Part shown: positions 36,276 to 48,800 of the stretch, piece after piece
How the letters are laid out: each line of letters opens with the position of its first letter
How positions within the stretch are numbered: position 1 is the first letter of the stretch
Source: Scatophagus argus
Taxonomy: Eukaryota > Chordata > Actinopteri > Scatophagidae
DNA: 64,000 bases
Direction: 5' to 3'
Assembly: GCF_020382885.2 (NCBI RefSeq)
Contig: NC_058495.1
Span: forward strand, 18,954,127 to 19,018,126
Made by a program: the position numbers and the translations under genes
The notes under the pieces: model-generated
Told to the model about the DNA's origin: nothing
What the model saw: the letters and a program-made list of their open reading frames with translations, nothing else
Databases searched by the model: none

Positions 36276-38260
36276 ATCTGAACCAGCTAAAGACAGGAAA
36301 ACAACTTTTCACAGTTTCACAAATGACATGCAGGTACAATGTTATCCAGCCCAAACAATATTTTCAAGTCACATAATATCAAATATTTAATTCGGCCAGT
36401 GGCTGACAGGTATGGGCAAGAAAGCAGCACACACTGCAGTTGAACCTCCTGTGCCTACAGGCTATCCAAGTGCTCTGAGGCATGTTGCTTCCTTCTTTTG
36501 CTGCCTGGTTGTATAAAATCCCTTGCTAACTCAAAAACCACCCCAGACCCCTACCTCTGCTATCATTCCCTTTAGTGTTCATTAAAAGGAGTGACTCAGC
36601 TATAATGGACCAGCTCAGTGATTAGTATCATTTTGTGTGAATTAGTGTTCATCTATCTCAATGTGTATTAGCTTAAATTCAACATGACAGACTAAGATTA
36701 CTAATGGGTAAGTTTGGACCAACAAGGTTTTTTTAAAAAAATCCTTTTGTTAATGAAGCATGACTCATTGTTTTCCACGTGTGATCCAGGGAGGATCGAT
36801 GACGTGTTGGTGTCAGTGATGTCAGGCGGTCCTGTTGCTAACCTTCACTTCACAGATGCTGCAGGACGAGCCCGAGAGGTTTTTATCTAGACGATGTAGA
36901 CCCAGGGGTACAACTTCCCTAGAGATGCATCTTAATGTGTTTTGACCTCCTGAGAAGCCACAGTCTTCCTCTGTGTGTGTGTGTGTGTAAATGCATGCAA
37001 TTCAGACTTAAGTGTTGGTAGAGGACATCATTAATTTAAGAGGTTCTGGGCAAGTGCTTCTATTTGTGCCATTTTTAGATTTTTTTTTTCTTTGCTGTCT
37101 GCTCTCTATAAAAAAGGTTGGTGTAATTCACCTTCAAATGATGGAAGATTGGAAGAAGCAGCAGGAAACTTTTTTTTTTTTTAAAAAAAGCTATTATTGT
37201 TCAATTATTTCGTTGTATGTGTAATAAGACACAAAAAAAAATCACTTGTCAAGTGTCATAATTAGACTCAAATATTGCTCCTACAATAGCTAATAAACGT
37301 TTTCTTGATCTACAATTTCACACTGTAACAAATCTGCTGACAGACCAAGACATACAGTACGTCTCAAAATAAAGAAATGGCTCACTACCTACTTCCATTG
37401 AAAAAGCATTTTTCATCTTTATTATGTTTTCTTTCACTTCAGCCTCCCACTTGTCAGAGTGATGCAGCCAAATGCAAAAAAATAAAAAGGAGAATAAATA
37501 TTTTTCCAACGGTTTCATCATGCTACTCCCTGCAGAGGAAACATATCCAAGCCCATTTATTAGTGAATGAATGTACTAGAAGCTCATCATGCAGCTGATC
37601 CTTTCCTTACTTTAAGCATGTGCTGAGCAACCATGCGGATATTTTTTCAGACAAAGCAGAGCACACTGAGCCCTGAGGCCTTTAAAGCAGTCACCACTGG
37701 GATGAGCTTCCCTGTGTTGGCGTGCACACCTGCCACAGCTTTCCTCAGGGGAACATCCACCAAATTTTATGTGCTATCGGTGTTGATGGTAAATGCAGTC
37801 AACTGAAGCAATGAAGCTTTCCTGCTGCAAAATCTGTTGTTTTCCTACGCCAGCGATGTACTTGGTATTCAGGAAAAAAAAATTTAGCTTGGATTTATAG
37901 TCTCCACCACTGGGCGTTGCTGCCGTTCAAGAACAAAACTTGTCCTAACTAGCTAAGAGTGAAAATGTTATCCCAAAATATGATTGCAGAGGATGTTATC
38001 GACAAGGACCCATTTGCACAACTAATGTAACTGACTATTGTCCTCCCACAGGCTGCTGGACGACTGTTGTAACGTTGAGGGACTTTGATGTGAAATTGTG
38101 TGAAAGGTGAGCATCATCTGAAGCCAACTAAATAAGGAGAGAGCAGGTTGGATGCTGGTAAATGTTTTCATGTTGCTTTCTGTTACTTTATACTGTAGTG
38201 ATTGTGTAGGTGCTCAGCTAGTGTTATCCTTGTTGTGGTAAGGAAGCCCACTCTACTTGG

Positions 38261-38263
<3 letters not shown>

Positions 38264-38293
<30 letters not shown>
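38264..38293. repeat. AC dinucleotide microsatellite
   Basis: About 15 uninterrupted AC units within the presumed ptpra first intron. Confidence 0.9.
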
Positions 38294-38294
<1 letters not shown>

Positions 38295-41200
38295 CGGTAA
38301 ATTTTCTTTTTAAAAACGGTTAACTTTTTCTTCTCCACGTCAGTTTGACATTTCTATGATTGTGTTTCAGCCTGGATGGACATAAACAGACTTTTGGACT
38401 TTTGGAAACATTGACGCAGACGCCCGTATTTGGCTCATGATTGGGTTTTGGAAAATTGCCTTTAATGACTTAACGAATGCATCGGTTACGCACTCTGATA
38501 CAGTGGATGGCTGTATGCACCTCGAGATTTAGTTTACGATCTGCCAGAAAAAACACGAAGAAGCAAAAGAAGACAAAGCGGAAGAAGAATTTGAGTTTGC
38601 ACAAAGAAGCTGTTGCATGTTACATTGTCTATATTTACAAAGGCACAACCGGACACTGAAAATAGAAAAGAGAGAGAAAAGTTGGTTTAAAAAAGTTGGT
38701 ACTGAACATTTAACATATTCAAATGATATCTGACCCTAAATAACAAGAGCAAACTAAAAAAAAGGCCATACTGGCTAATATATTTGCCCTTATTGAGTAA
38801 ATCTTTTGACTTATGATTTCAAGATCTAGATTTAATTCAATTTTTGACTAAAACATTTCTTAGACCGTCACCATTTCAGGTTTACAGTCTGTTATCTAAC
38901 TGTTGTTAAAGATATTCATCCTTTCATGGAACATTTGGCAAAGGATGAAATCAATTGCAGAAGCCAGAGACATATTCGAACACATGTGCATGGGGCAAAA
39001 GTGCACACAAAATCAAACCTCTCTTGTCTAGACATGTAAGACAACACACTGAGCTTTAAAATCTTTCTTGTGTGTCACTACCACTACCCAGAACACAGTG
39101 CTTAATGTGCATTCAAGTGGTGAGCCTGAACAACTATTGAGGACAGTTGCTTCTCTGCCTATGGCCAACTGCAGACCTCATAGGAGTGCACAGTTGCACA
39201 GTTGTGAAAGGGCTGGGCTGTTCCCAAGCCATTTCATTCACACTGTGAAAGGAACACTTATAGGTAGAATATAAAGGAAGTCCAATTACATCTCCATGAC
39301 AACCAAAGACCAAGACGCAAGATCGGTGTACGGTAGTTGTTTAATATGGAGAGTTCCCACTGAAGTCTGCGGTTTTCACAGATGCTTTTGTGACCTTAGG
39401 TGAGGTAATGAGTATCTTTTCTTGCTGCAGCGACACGCATTAATGAATGGCTCAAGATGAAGGCAGATTTTTAAAAAAGGGAGAATAAAATACTTAAGCA
39501 TACTTAAGCACTAGAATTCTTGAGAGTTGTGGAAATTTCCTCAGTTTTATTATGTGCAATCCAGATTCTACAGAATGGCAACAACAAATGTGGCCAAACA
39601 AATCCAAATACTAAAACTGCGGGGATCCTCTGTGTTTTGCATCATTCTTAAAAGCCAAGCTGGAAAACCAACAGACAAAAACCCTTCGGGCATTGCTGAC
39701 ATGACACCAGCAATGGTGGTCAAGGGGACTTTACCATTCATGCAGAGAAATATTTCCCTCTGGCTTTCTACAAGGCATCCTGTTTCTCTCGTCTCCGCAG
39801 TGCGAGATAATGCTTGTCTGTCTGTCTCCATTCATGGCATATTAATACTGTTTCTATGTCTTGAAGCGGGGGGTGAGGAGGGTCCAGGGCAACAGGAATA
39901 CTGTGAATGCTTCTCTTCACGGGAGACTGAAGTAGGCCTTACCCGGGGCCGCTAGGACTCTTGCTCCAAAACAGACCACAGATTATATGTCCCCTGTGCC
40001 ACATACAACAGCCACAATCCTCTGGACTTCCCTTTCTGAGGGATACTACTCCCTGCTGGTGTGGTTTGTGTCCCTGCTGCCTTCATTCATGAGCTGGTGA
40101 GTTGATGAAAAGACGAAGAGAAGCATGGGATTACTATTCTGGCAAATCATACAGGCAAGCGTGACCGCTGTGTCTGTTATTAAGCCCGTAATGATGATTT
40201 GGTTCCACCAGGCTGGAAGGATCAGAAAACTTGTTTCAATGAGTGAAAGTGGTGAGTCAGTGAAGCTCAGCTCTGTGCCTGCATCGTTTGTGGGGTTTCT
40301 CACAGAGCATGCCAGGGGCCTCTCAAGCTTTCCCACATTGGACACAGAGAGGATGTGAAGGCGCAAAGCATGGCCTCCCCACAGAAGCCACTGTGACCTT
40401 GAAGCGTGGTGTGAGGCCAAACGACCAGCCCGAGGGGCACGACGAAACCAGTTTCACTATCACATCTGTCATTTGAAACTTAAACACAAAAACGTATTTT
40501 GACATCCAGCGTGCAGCTGTCAAACCTCAATCCTACTTGGTACTGTTTAAACTGTGCCCGTAGCATAGAGCACCAAAATCTTATGAGCCCTGAAAGTTGG
40601 CATCAAATGCCTGGTCAGATTCCCATGCTTGTCTACTTATTCTTTGAACACAGTCCTGTTACAAGCAACTTGTTATTCAAGTACAAGTAATGCAGTATTA
40701 TGAGTAAAATGTACTTAAAGTAAGGTTGTCAAAAGTATCAACACAATGTAGCTTTTTTCAATACCACACGTTTAAACAATACAACATACAACAAAGCAGT
40801 ACAATATACATCAAATAAACATACTAGGACAGGACCTGAATATTAGACTATGTTTTATTTAAGTTTTATATTTTGTCTTGTTTTGTTTTTTTTTTTTTAA
40901 TAAAAATCCCAAAGCTGTAAAATACATTTTTCTCACTGTCACTACTTTGTCATGGCACTGTTAAAGCTCTATACCCGCCCAAAAAAATGTAAAATGATGT
41001 GTAAAATATGTAAAATAAATCAAAACTAAATTTGAAACTGTAATTAAAATATACTACTGCTAATATTCAAATGATGCATCTGTAAGTGCACATGAGAAAA
41101 CAGACTTGACGCTGCCAAGTTTCCCTGTCACACTTTTTATCTTTCCTTTGGTCATTTAGGTTCTGTAACAATGGGAACCCAAAGTGAAGGTTCTCATATC

Positions 41201-43399
41201 TGAAGTGACCATCCTACTGCACTCGTCCCCGCCTCTTCCTCTGAGAGATAAGAAGTTCATGAAAGATAAAGATACGCTCATCTGGGACTTGACTTCACAG
41301 CAGTATCGCGACAGTACCCATTCAAAATCCTGTTTCTTCCACATCAGTCTTTACATGGTGCATTCAAAGACGACTTAGGCTTGCTAACATGTTCTGTTCT
41401 AACATTTTTTCCCAGCAGGGCAACAGAGGTCTTGCTGGCTCGAAGGCTGATGCCAAGGGCAAATATAAATATTTATAACTACGGCTCTCAACTGGGTTTG
41501 AATCAGACCTGAAGTTGACCTCGACTGTGAAAGCACTGTTTAAAAAAAGCACATCAAAGTTTTTCTCTTGGAGGAAAAACTGACTAAAAGACAATAACAC
41601 AATGTGATTGAATGTGTCGTCTTGCTCATAATTTCTACTTTTACTTAACAAGTTGGGAAAATATGGCTTTAAAGTCCACAATGTGAATGGTGGCCACATT
41701 AACATAGCTGTCTCCACTGCCAAGGCGTACTGTATAACAGTCAAAGAATTTATGTGGCTCTTATTCAGGTATGGAGACACAGCCCAGCGTAATCCTTTAT
41801 GCCTAAGAGTGTTGATGCACTGCTTCAGCCATACTCAGCTCCCCTTAATTTGCAACATTTAGTGCCATTATCCCTCCCCCTGGTAACAGCAAAACAGCAC
41901 ACTGCTACATCAAACTGACTGTGACTGACCTGGATCGCATGTAAGCTTACAAGATCACAAGAAACTTTGCACACATCTGAAATTCTTCTTAAATACAAAA
42001 TCCCATCTACAGTCTTTGAAGTCCATTGAAAAGAAAGAAACTCTATATATCAGACATGGCAAACCAGAAACATCAATCACCCCACATCAGGAGGATAGAA
42101 AACAAAGATTTACTCAATAACCTGAAGGGATTGTGTAATTACTACCCTGCATCTACAGAGGGACAGAACAAAGCTCAGTGGCTGTGGGTGAAGTTTTCCC
42201 CGTCAGGCAAGACACTTGATTCATAAATTGTTAGTCATCACACAGGTTCATTTCCTGTGTTGCGCAAAATAAATGTCATTAAGGCCGAATGGCATATCAC
42301 TCATGGCTGAAGGCAGGCTCCACAATGCTTCATAGTGACCCTCTAAATGTAGTTGTGTTTATCCTGTTAGAGGCAGAATTACAGTGCTCTTCCACAGTAA
42401 AATGTGTCGGCCCACAGGTGGAAACAAAAATATACCTCTTGCCCCACCCAAAGAGCTAACTCATAATATTGTGCGAGCACCCTGAAATTGTGAAATTTCA
42501 CAACACAGAGGCAATTTCAAAGATCCACCCATCGAAACTTCACACAAAGTTTAAGCGAGGTGATTTCAAGCTATACTTTATCCTTATTTTTAGAAACTAG
42601 GCCAATCATGAAAAGTGCGGTTTGAGGATCACTCAAGCTCCTCCGCTGAAACCCTTTCAGGATCCCAGGACGGAAATAAATACTTTTCTCTTAAAATAGG
42701 TTGGAGAAGATATCGACAGAGCAGGCAAGATGATAACAACTCTGCTTACGCCCCCCCCCCCCTCATCCAGTCACGCAGTCCTACTTTCCTGAGATGTGGC
42801 TGTTTGACAACCAGAAATGGTCCGACAGCATGTGGGGAAAGAGGTGGATGTGCGCAGGCCTGACAAAGGTCAAGAAAAACCTGCTGGTTCACTAAGAGGG
42901 GAGTCACGCAAGTCTCAGGAAGTGCAGCTTGATGTCTGCACTTGGCCCTGACATGACACACCGACCTCGGTGAAGTGGATGGCATGTTGTGTAAAGGTAT
43001 GGAGGATATGTGATGCAGCTTAGTGAATTGATTCAGATGTGATGAGTCAAGCTCTGGGTAGACACGGAAAGGACTTTTTTTTTTTTTTTAGAAATGACAA
43101 GCCAGGCTATGCGTGGAAGATGCTGCTCTCTGCTCAGACTTTTATGCATTGAAATATCTTGGTTGATGAAAGGGAAACTGTTCATCTGATCGACACTATT
43201 TCTCATGACAAACAAGCCATTAAAGGAACAGTCTGTGTGCTAATGAAGCTGAGAAAAAGCACAATTTGCAGTCTCAGTGAAGACAAAGAAAAAAAATTGG
43301 ATCGAGAAAAAAAAAACTTAACAGCCACAAGATTTAAATGGCATGCTCGGTTACACCCAATATTCAGACGGAGAGGGGAATATTAATCATTACAAAAAC

Positions 43400-44660
43400 T
43401 TTGGGAGAGCTTGTAAAGGGGGGACGCTCACTCCACAGACTGTCAAGGAGACGAAGAAGAAACACAAAGCAGCCGCTGTGATTTGACAGACCATACATGT
43501 TAATGTTACGGCGACCTAATTCCTGTTGTGGGTCGCATGAAGCCCCCACCACCACCACCACCACCACCCCGTTCTTCCATCCACCCAGCCTGCCAGCTCC
43601 CCACCCTCTCTGAACATGTAATAACAAAGCGTTGATCAATAAAGTGAACTTTCCAGCGAAGCAGTCAAACCTGGATCCCCTCTTTGTTCCACAATCAGCA
43701 CAACAGCACCCGCGCTGACACAACAAACCGACTCACAACCCCTCGGACTCCTGAAATGTTGTCGCACTCATCCTTCAGCCTCCCCCCCTTTCTTTCTCGA
43801 GAGCCCCCTTCGCCTAAAAAATTTCCCTCCCTGCCTCCGAGCGACTTCTGAAATGTTCGAGCGTTTACAAAGAGGTTCACAACTACGAGACGCAACCCTC
43901 CTAAACCTAAACCTGGGGGGTTGCTGGGCTGTGATACTGGTCTCATGTAATGCAGCCTGCGACTAGACTGAACGTGTGTGTGTGTGTATGTTGGGGGGGA
44001 CAAAGTGCATGTCTGTGGGTGACACAATGTTAACAGCGAGAGGAAACATGCTGCTACAGCGACGTCGTAACAAGTGTGAATCGGGCTTTGCAGCAACAAA
44101 AACAAGAAAACTCACCACAACTCCTGTAGTACCCAGTGGAAACCCGGGGAAGGAGGGGGGTGGGGGGGGATACCAAGCAGGGATTTATCCTGTCTTTATC
44201 TTCCACGTTTTTCAACCCCGGTCCCTGTCTCCACACCCCAGGAACCGAGAGTGTGAGCGGGGTGGGGGGACCTGGGTGATAGCAGAGGAGGGAAGCACGA
44301 TCTGGGACACACAGCCAACACTTCGCGGTCAGTTTGTCTGCTAAATCCAAGAAAAGGTCGGCAATCCACGAAAAAATCCTTTACTCGCCCTATCGTATCG
44401 TACTTTCTTGGCCTTCCTCGGCGTTAAATCCCACGGTTTATCCGCTGTATCCGGGCTCGTCGGCCGACTATTCTAGTCCGCCATGTTGTGTCTCTGTCTG
44501 CATAGGAAGAATGGGAAGCGAACAGTAAATTCCCAGGCCAGGCCCAGTCTCTTCTCCACTGTTTCTCCATAGCCCGCAGCGACACCTGCTGGCCGAACAG
44601 GAGCTTACACAATCCAGACTGTGCCGCACAGCCGCACGGATCAGTGCTTGGTAGACCGGG
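43400..44660 (-). promoter_or_regulatory. ptpra: CpG-rich region, likely ptpra promoter and first exon
   Basis: Relative to the AT-rich flanks, this stretch is rich in G+C and CG dinucleotides, especially at 44020-44660. A minus-strand donor GTTGTG|GTGAGT ends a possible leader exon at 44116. A CCA triplet repeat lies at 43546-43569. Long open frames here are GC-driven and show no protein features. The transcription start is not determined. Confidence 0.45.
43546..43569. repeat. CCA trinucleotide repeat
   Basis: About eight CCA/ACC units on the plus strand, in the CpG-rich region upstream of ptpra. Confidence 0.85.
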
Positions 44661-45846
44661 GAGACCCAACGGGTCCATGAAGGGCCCTTGACTCACTTTC
44701 AGTAACTTTTCCGGCTTAGTTGCTTGTTTTTCCTGCTTTTTGTATTTGTTTGTGTCTTGTAGCCCACATCAGCTTGACCGGGAACAGCAAATTAGGCATT
44801 TGGCTGAATCTGACGCACTGACAAAACCTCTTTTATTTATTAATGTGTGTCCATCGTGATTAATAAATTAATAAAGTATAAAGTTACAGTATGTGTAATG
44901 TTTGCGTCTTTTATTATTGTAAGCTGGATATTTTTCAGAATTGGACTGATGATGAGACAGAATATACGGAACAGTTTTCAAATATGTTATAAACAAAATA
45001 TTAGCTGATTATGATAGTGACAATAATCGTTAGTTACAGCTCTATGAACTGGAGTAAAACACCGGTACAAACATCATAGACGTGTCCAAATTCTTTTCTT
45101 TTTACTCATTCTTCTTCATACTTGTGGGAGTTTGTATATACCAGAATGAGCAAAGCAACATCATATGTCTGACACGGCCAGACACGCTCAGTTTCATCTT
45201 TTATAGATTCTGCAGTCCACCTGAGCTGCATATGTTTGGACACAGGCCTTGGCCTCCTCATGCTGTGAGGTGATGCGTGCTGACTGAGCCACCAGCTGCC
45301 ATGATGAACTTTTTATAACACTGAATATTACATCAGCCCTCTATTAACAGCCACGCAAGGATTTTGCACACGAGATTTCATAGGTCATTTATTAATCATA
45401 TTTCGCCATAAATTAAGAAGAAATAAAGCTAAATCTTGCAGTTAATAAATAATATTATGCATACATACATCATGTTTTGACTGTTGGTTAATGTCCAGAC
45501 ATAAAACCTTTGAGAAGGAATGATATGATCTTGCCACAGATCAGAATGTGTATAGCTGGTGTGTACCAGTGAGCCAGGATGGAAACATGACGTGTGTGTT
45601 GATTATACGAGTGTAAGCTCAACACACATTGTTTTCCCATAGATGTCACAGTTAATGGATTATGCAAGCCAAAGCTTTCCGATATCATAACTGTGCATTG
45701 CATCTGCATTTGACTGTGTTTACGTTGGCAAAGTGTGTGAGCGGTTGCCGGAACATGCTGTATGGACACAATCAGTCGGTTTCACAGGAGGTAAATAAAG
45801 AAGCGTGTGTGCGTCTCAGCAGCTGACAGATTTTCAAGTACAATGC
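44661..45846. other. Intergenic: ptpra promoter side and idh3b 3' end
   Basis: There is no coding exon. A fragment of the AT-rich dispersed repeat lies at about 44925-45045. A minus-strand AATAAA at 45388-45393, about 455 bases past the distal idh3b stop, is a candidate poly(A) signal for the long idh3b isoform. Confidence 0.5.
45388..45393 (-). terminator. idh3b: Candidate poly(A) signal, distal idh3b isoform
   Basis: Minus-strand AATAAA downstream of the distal terminal exon (stop at 45847-45849). It is placed by position only. Confidence 0.4.
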
Positions 45847-48800
45847 TTAGGCTGCCAGGTTAGCAATGACAGCCCGGGTGAACTCGTCGCTTGTGGCGTA
45901 GCCCCCCAGATCTGCAGTACGCACCTGTTGCAAAGATAGGGACAGTCTGTTACTATATGCACAGCTGCAGAAACACTTGTCCACATACGGTATGACAGCC
46001 TGCATGTTAGAGAGCCTTTAAGGACTACACAAATAGTGTAATCAGTGATGTATGCATATTTAGAAAGCACCATTTCCATTTCCTGACCTCATTATTTTCT
46101 CACGTTTTTAGTTTTAGCATGAATAAAAGTCAAATAAACTCATTGTCCACAGTATCAATGTTCAGAAGGTTTTAAATGGAGGCGAGAACACGTTGCCATC
46201 GTCCAACATGCGTATATTCTTATCTCATTAATTAGTATTGAACCAGTTACATCATCCCAAATCAAACCGGGGCTATTAGGATAAGACAGAGTGTTATTTA
46301 TTCGATATCGCATCACACTTGTGACAAGCTTTAGTATCTCAGTAAAGGATTTGTTATCACAAAGTAAACTAAATGTCATTAACAAAAAAAAAAAAAAAAA
46401 CAAAGAAGGACATGACACTGTTTACACCGGTGGTGGTACACACACTTTAGAAAATTTGACAAACTATTATTATCTGTGATGAACCCTAAAAATACCTGAG
46501 CCATATAATACCTGAAAGCCCCCTTTTTGGTCTTCTTGATTTTTGTTTAGCAGAACTATTAAAATATTAACAGCATTATTAATATCACAGCAAGACATAT
46601 GAATTTTGCATTAGGATGGGTTTGTCTTTGCACACAGTAACTAACAGCAACAATTTAAGATTTCTGTTTACAGCATTTGAACAGCAGATTTTCATTAAAA
46701 ATTTTTAAAAATCTGTAGGTCTTAAATGCTGTGGTATGTAATGAATTTATTGCGCTGTATACTGAGTTACAGTAGCAGTGAATCTTTAGATATTTAAGTT
46801 ATGAGCCTCGATAAATGAGAAAAGGCAAGCTGATGGCAAAGTGCAACACAAAAGCAGAGTATTCACTGTGAAAATTCACTCCAGCTGTTAAACAGACAGT
46901 TTCTAACAAGGAGTGATAGCAGAGAGGTGGCCTGTAATGTCAACATGGCTGAAAGACAATTAGGCAACAAGCACAATGGCTTAACTGTAATAAAGAAAGA
47001 GATGGACAGTAACAATGTGGAAAGATATAAAGATGACACAGATGCGTGACCTAAATCCTTTAGAAAAAGCCTTGTGAGTTGCACATTTGATTTTATTAAC
47101 GTACAACAGCACCATTGGTTATAAACCATATACATTAGGATGCAATTGATGGTGTGCGACAACTATCATTCAGCAGTGACAGGGAAGGTGAGTCTTAACA
47201 TGAGTCCAGTTCATGTTAAAGTCCAGATTTAAAAAAAAAAAAAAAAAATGTCAGTGCCATGAAGCGTCTTAGTAAACGGGACGGTGACGCAGGTTTTCCA
47301 CAACAGCACGCACAAAGTCGCCAGTGGTGGAGTAACCGCCAAGGTCTCGTGTCCGTACCTGGGACACACACACACACACACACAGGATAATGGGGTACAA
47401 AGAGTGGAGGGAATTAAAAGAAGAGGGAAGAGGGAGAGGAAGGGTACTTCAGACAACTTGCAGGAAAATTCTGCCTTCAACTGACAGGCAATCCTTAAAC
47501 AAGTTCTCACATTCACACACTTGCCTCAAACGCAACACTGTCCTGACTGAAAGAACAGCTTTTGCTGCTTGTTACAGAAGAAAAAAAAAAACTTTATCTT
47601 GAGGACTTTATCTCATGCTATTGTTCGTGTCAGTGTATGTTAGTGTCAAAGTGGAGCAGGTGCCAAAGGCAGTCAGTCTGAGCAAGTTTAAACCAGAAAA
47701 ACAAAAGACTTGTTGCCCTGGAAACAAACAAAATATAACTGTTATAAGCAAACGCTGAGACAGGAAGAGAAACGCAAGAGTAGTGTTAAAGTAAGATATA
47801 AGCAGAAATACAGTCTCAGAAGGAAATAATTAAAGGCTCTCTAACATACTAAAGTATAGTTTGCAGGCTGTTAGATGAAGGCGCATGTGGGTCATGAACT
47901 GCTATCATTAAAGTTAACATGTTGGTGTCATCGCTGGTGTCTGACCAACTTATGTTGAAAAAGCTCTTAAGCTGTTCAGGGTCTTCCACTGAAAATGATC
48001 AAATGTTCAACATATCGATATTATTTTTCATTTTCTTCAGCACCTGCAGCATTTTGACGCTGTTAGCGAGACAACAGTTACTGACCCACAAGCAGCACGT
48101 TAATTAAGAAACACAAGCTGACACAAGTAGGGTATACAACATCACAGTGTGAAGCAGAACCACACAGCAGAATAATACAAACAATTCCCTATTGGTGTTA
48201 ATGCTGTTAGTGTTGACTGACATGTTAGTGTCAGGGCAGGTGCCTTCATGTGCTCACAGCCTGAATGCACCAGTAGACACACGGCAAGTAAAACTAACAA
48301 GTAAAACATACACACACATACCTTGCCCTGCTTGATGACCTTCTTGACAGCATCTGACACCATTTGGGAGTGATATTCCAGGCTGCAAAACAATGCAATG
48401 ACAATTAAGGGGTGGCCAGAGCTGTCTTACACACATGACAACATTTACACAAACAGGCACTTTAAACTGTTCTAAGGCTTGGGGTGGAGGGTGCGGTGGA
48501 CCAGGATTAGAAGATATGGTGTGAAAAGTGTGTTGTCTACTACAAGACTGAAGAGGATGACTCACTTGAGGTGTTTGAGCATGTTAGCAGCACTGAGCAG
48601 CATGGCTGTGGGGTTAGCGATGTTTCTTCCCACAGCTTGTGCAAAGGGGTGGCGTGCACCCTAAAAGAGAAGAGAGAGAGAGGAACAGGGGATCAAGACT
48701 GACACTGTTGCAGTCCTGTATTGAGTGATTAAACAATTAGACACAATTTGGTCACACATTGTCATTTAAAGTATTTAAAAAAACTATCTCTAAATAAAAC

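Larger units (their letters stand above)
34767..43400 (-). other. ptpra: Probable long first intron of ptpra
   Basis: About 9 kb with no recognisable coding exon on either strand. It holds a CA microsatellite (38264-38293), an AT-rich dispersed repeat copy (36040-36275), poly-A/T runs and some repeat-free stretches, for example about 39040-40500. It is assigned to ptpra because a leader exon seems to lie at 34720-34766 and a CpG-rich promoter-like region starts beyond 43.4 kb. A small non-coding RNA gene cannot be excluded. Confidence 0.45.

Noticed and set aside
39527-39955. 142-residue plus-strand open frame
   Set aside because: There is no recognisable domain, and an overlapping minus-strand frame is of similar quality. 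It lies in a long intron-like region without splice partners that extend it.
41364-41780. 138-residue minus-strand frame
   Set aside because: It has no family features and no flanking exon that would join it to a gene; it is compatible with chance.
43695-44105. 136-residue minus-strand frame in GC-rich DNA
   Set aside because: GC-rich sequence lacks stop codons by chance; the translation is low-complexity with no homology that I recognise.
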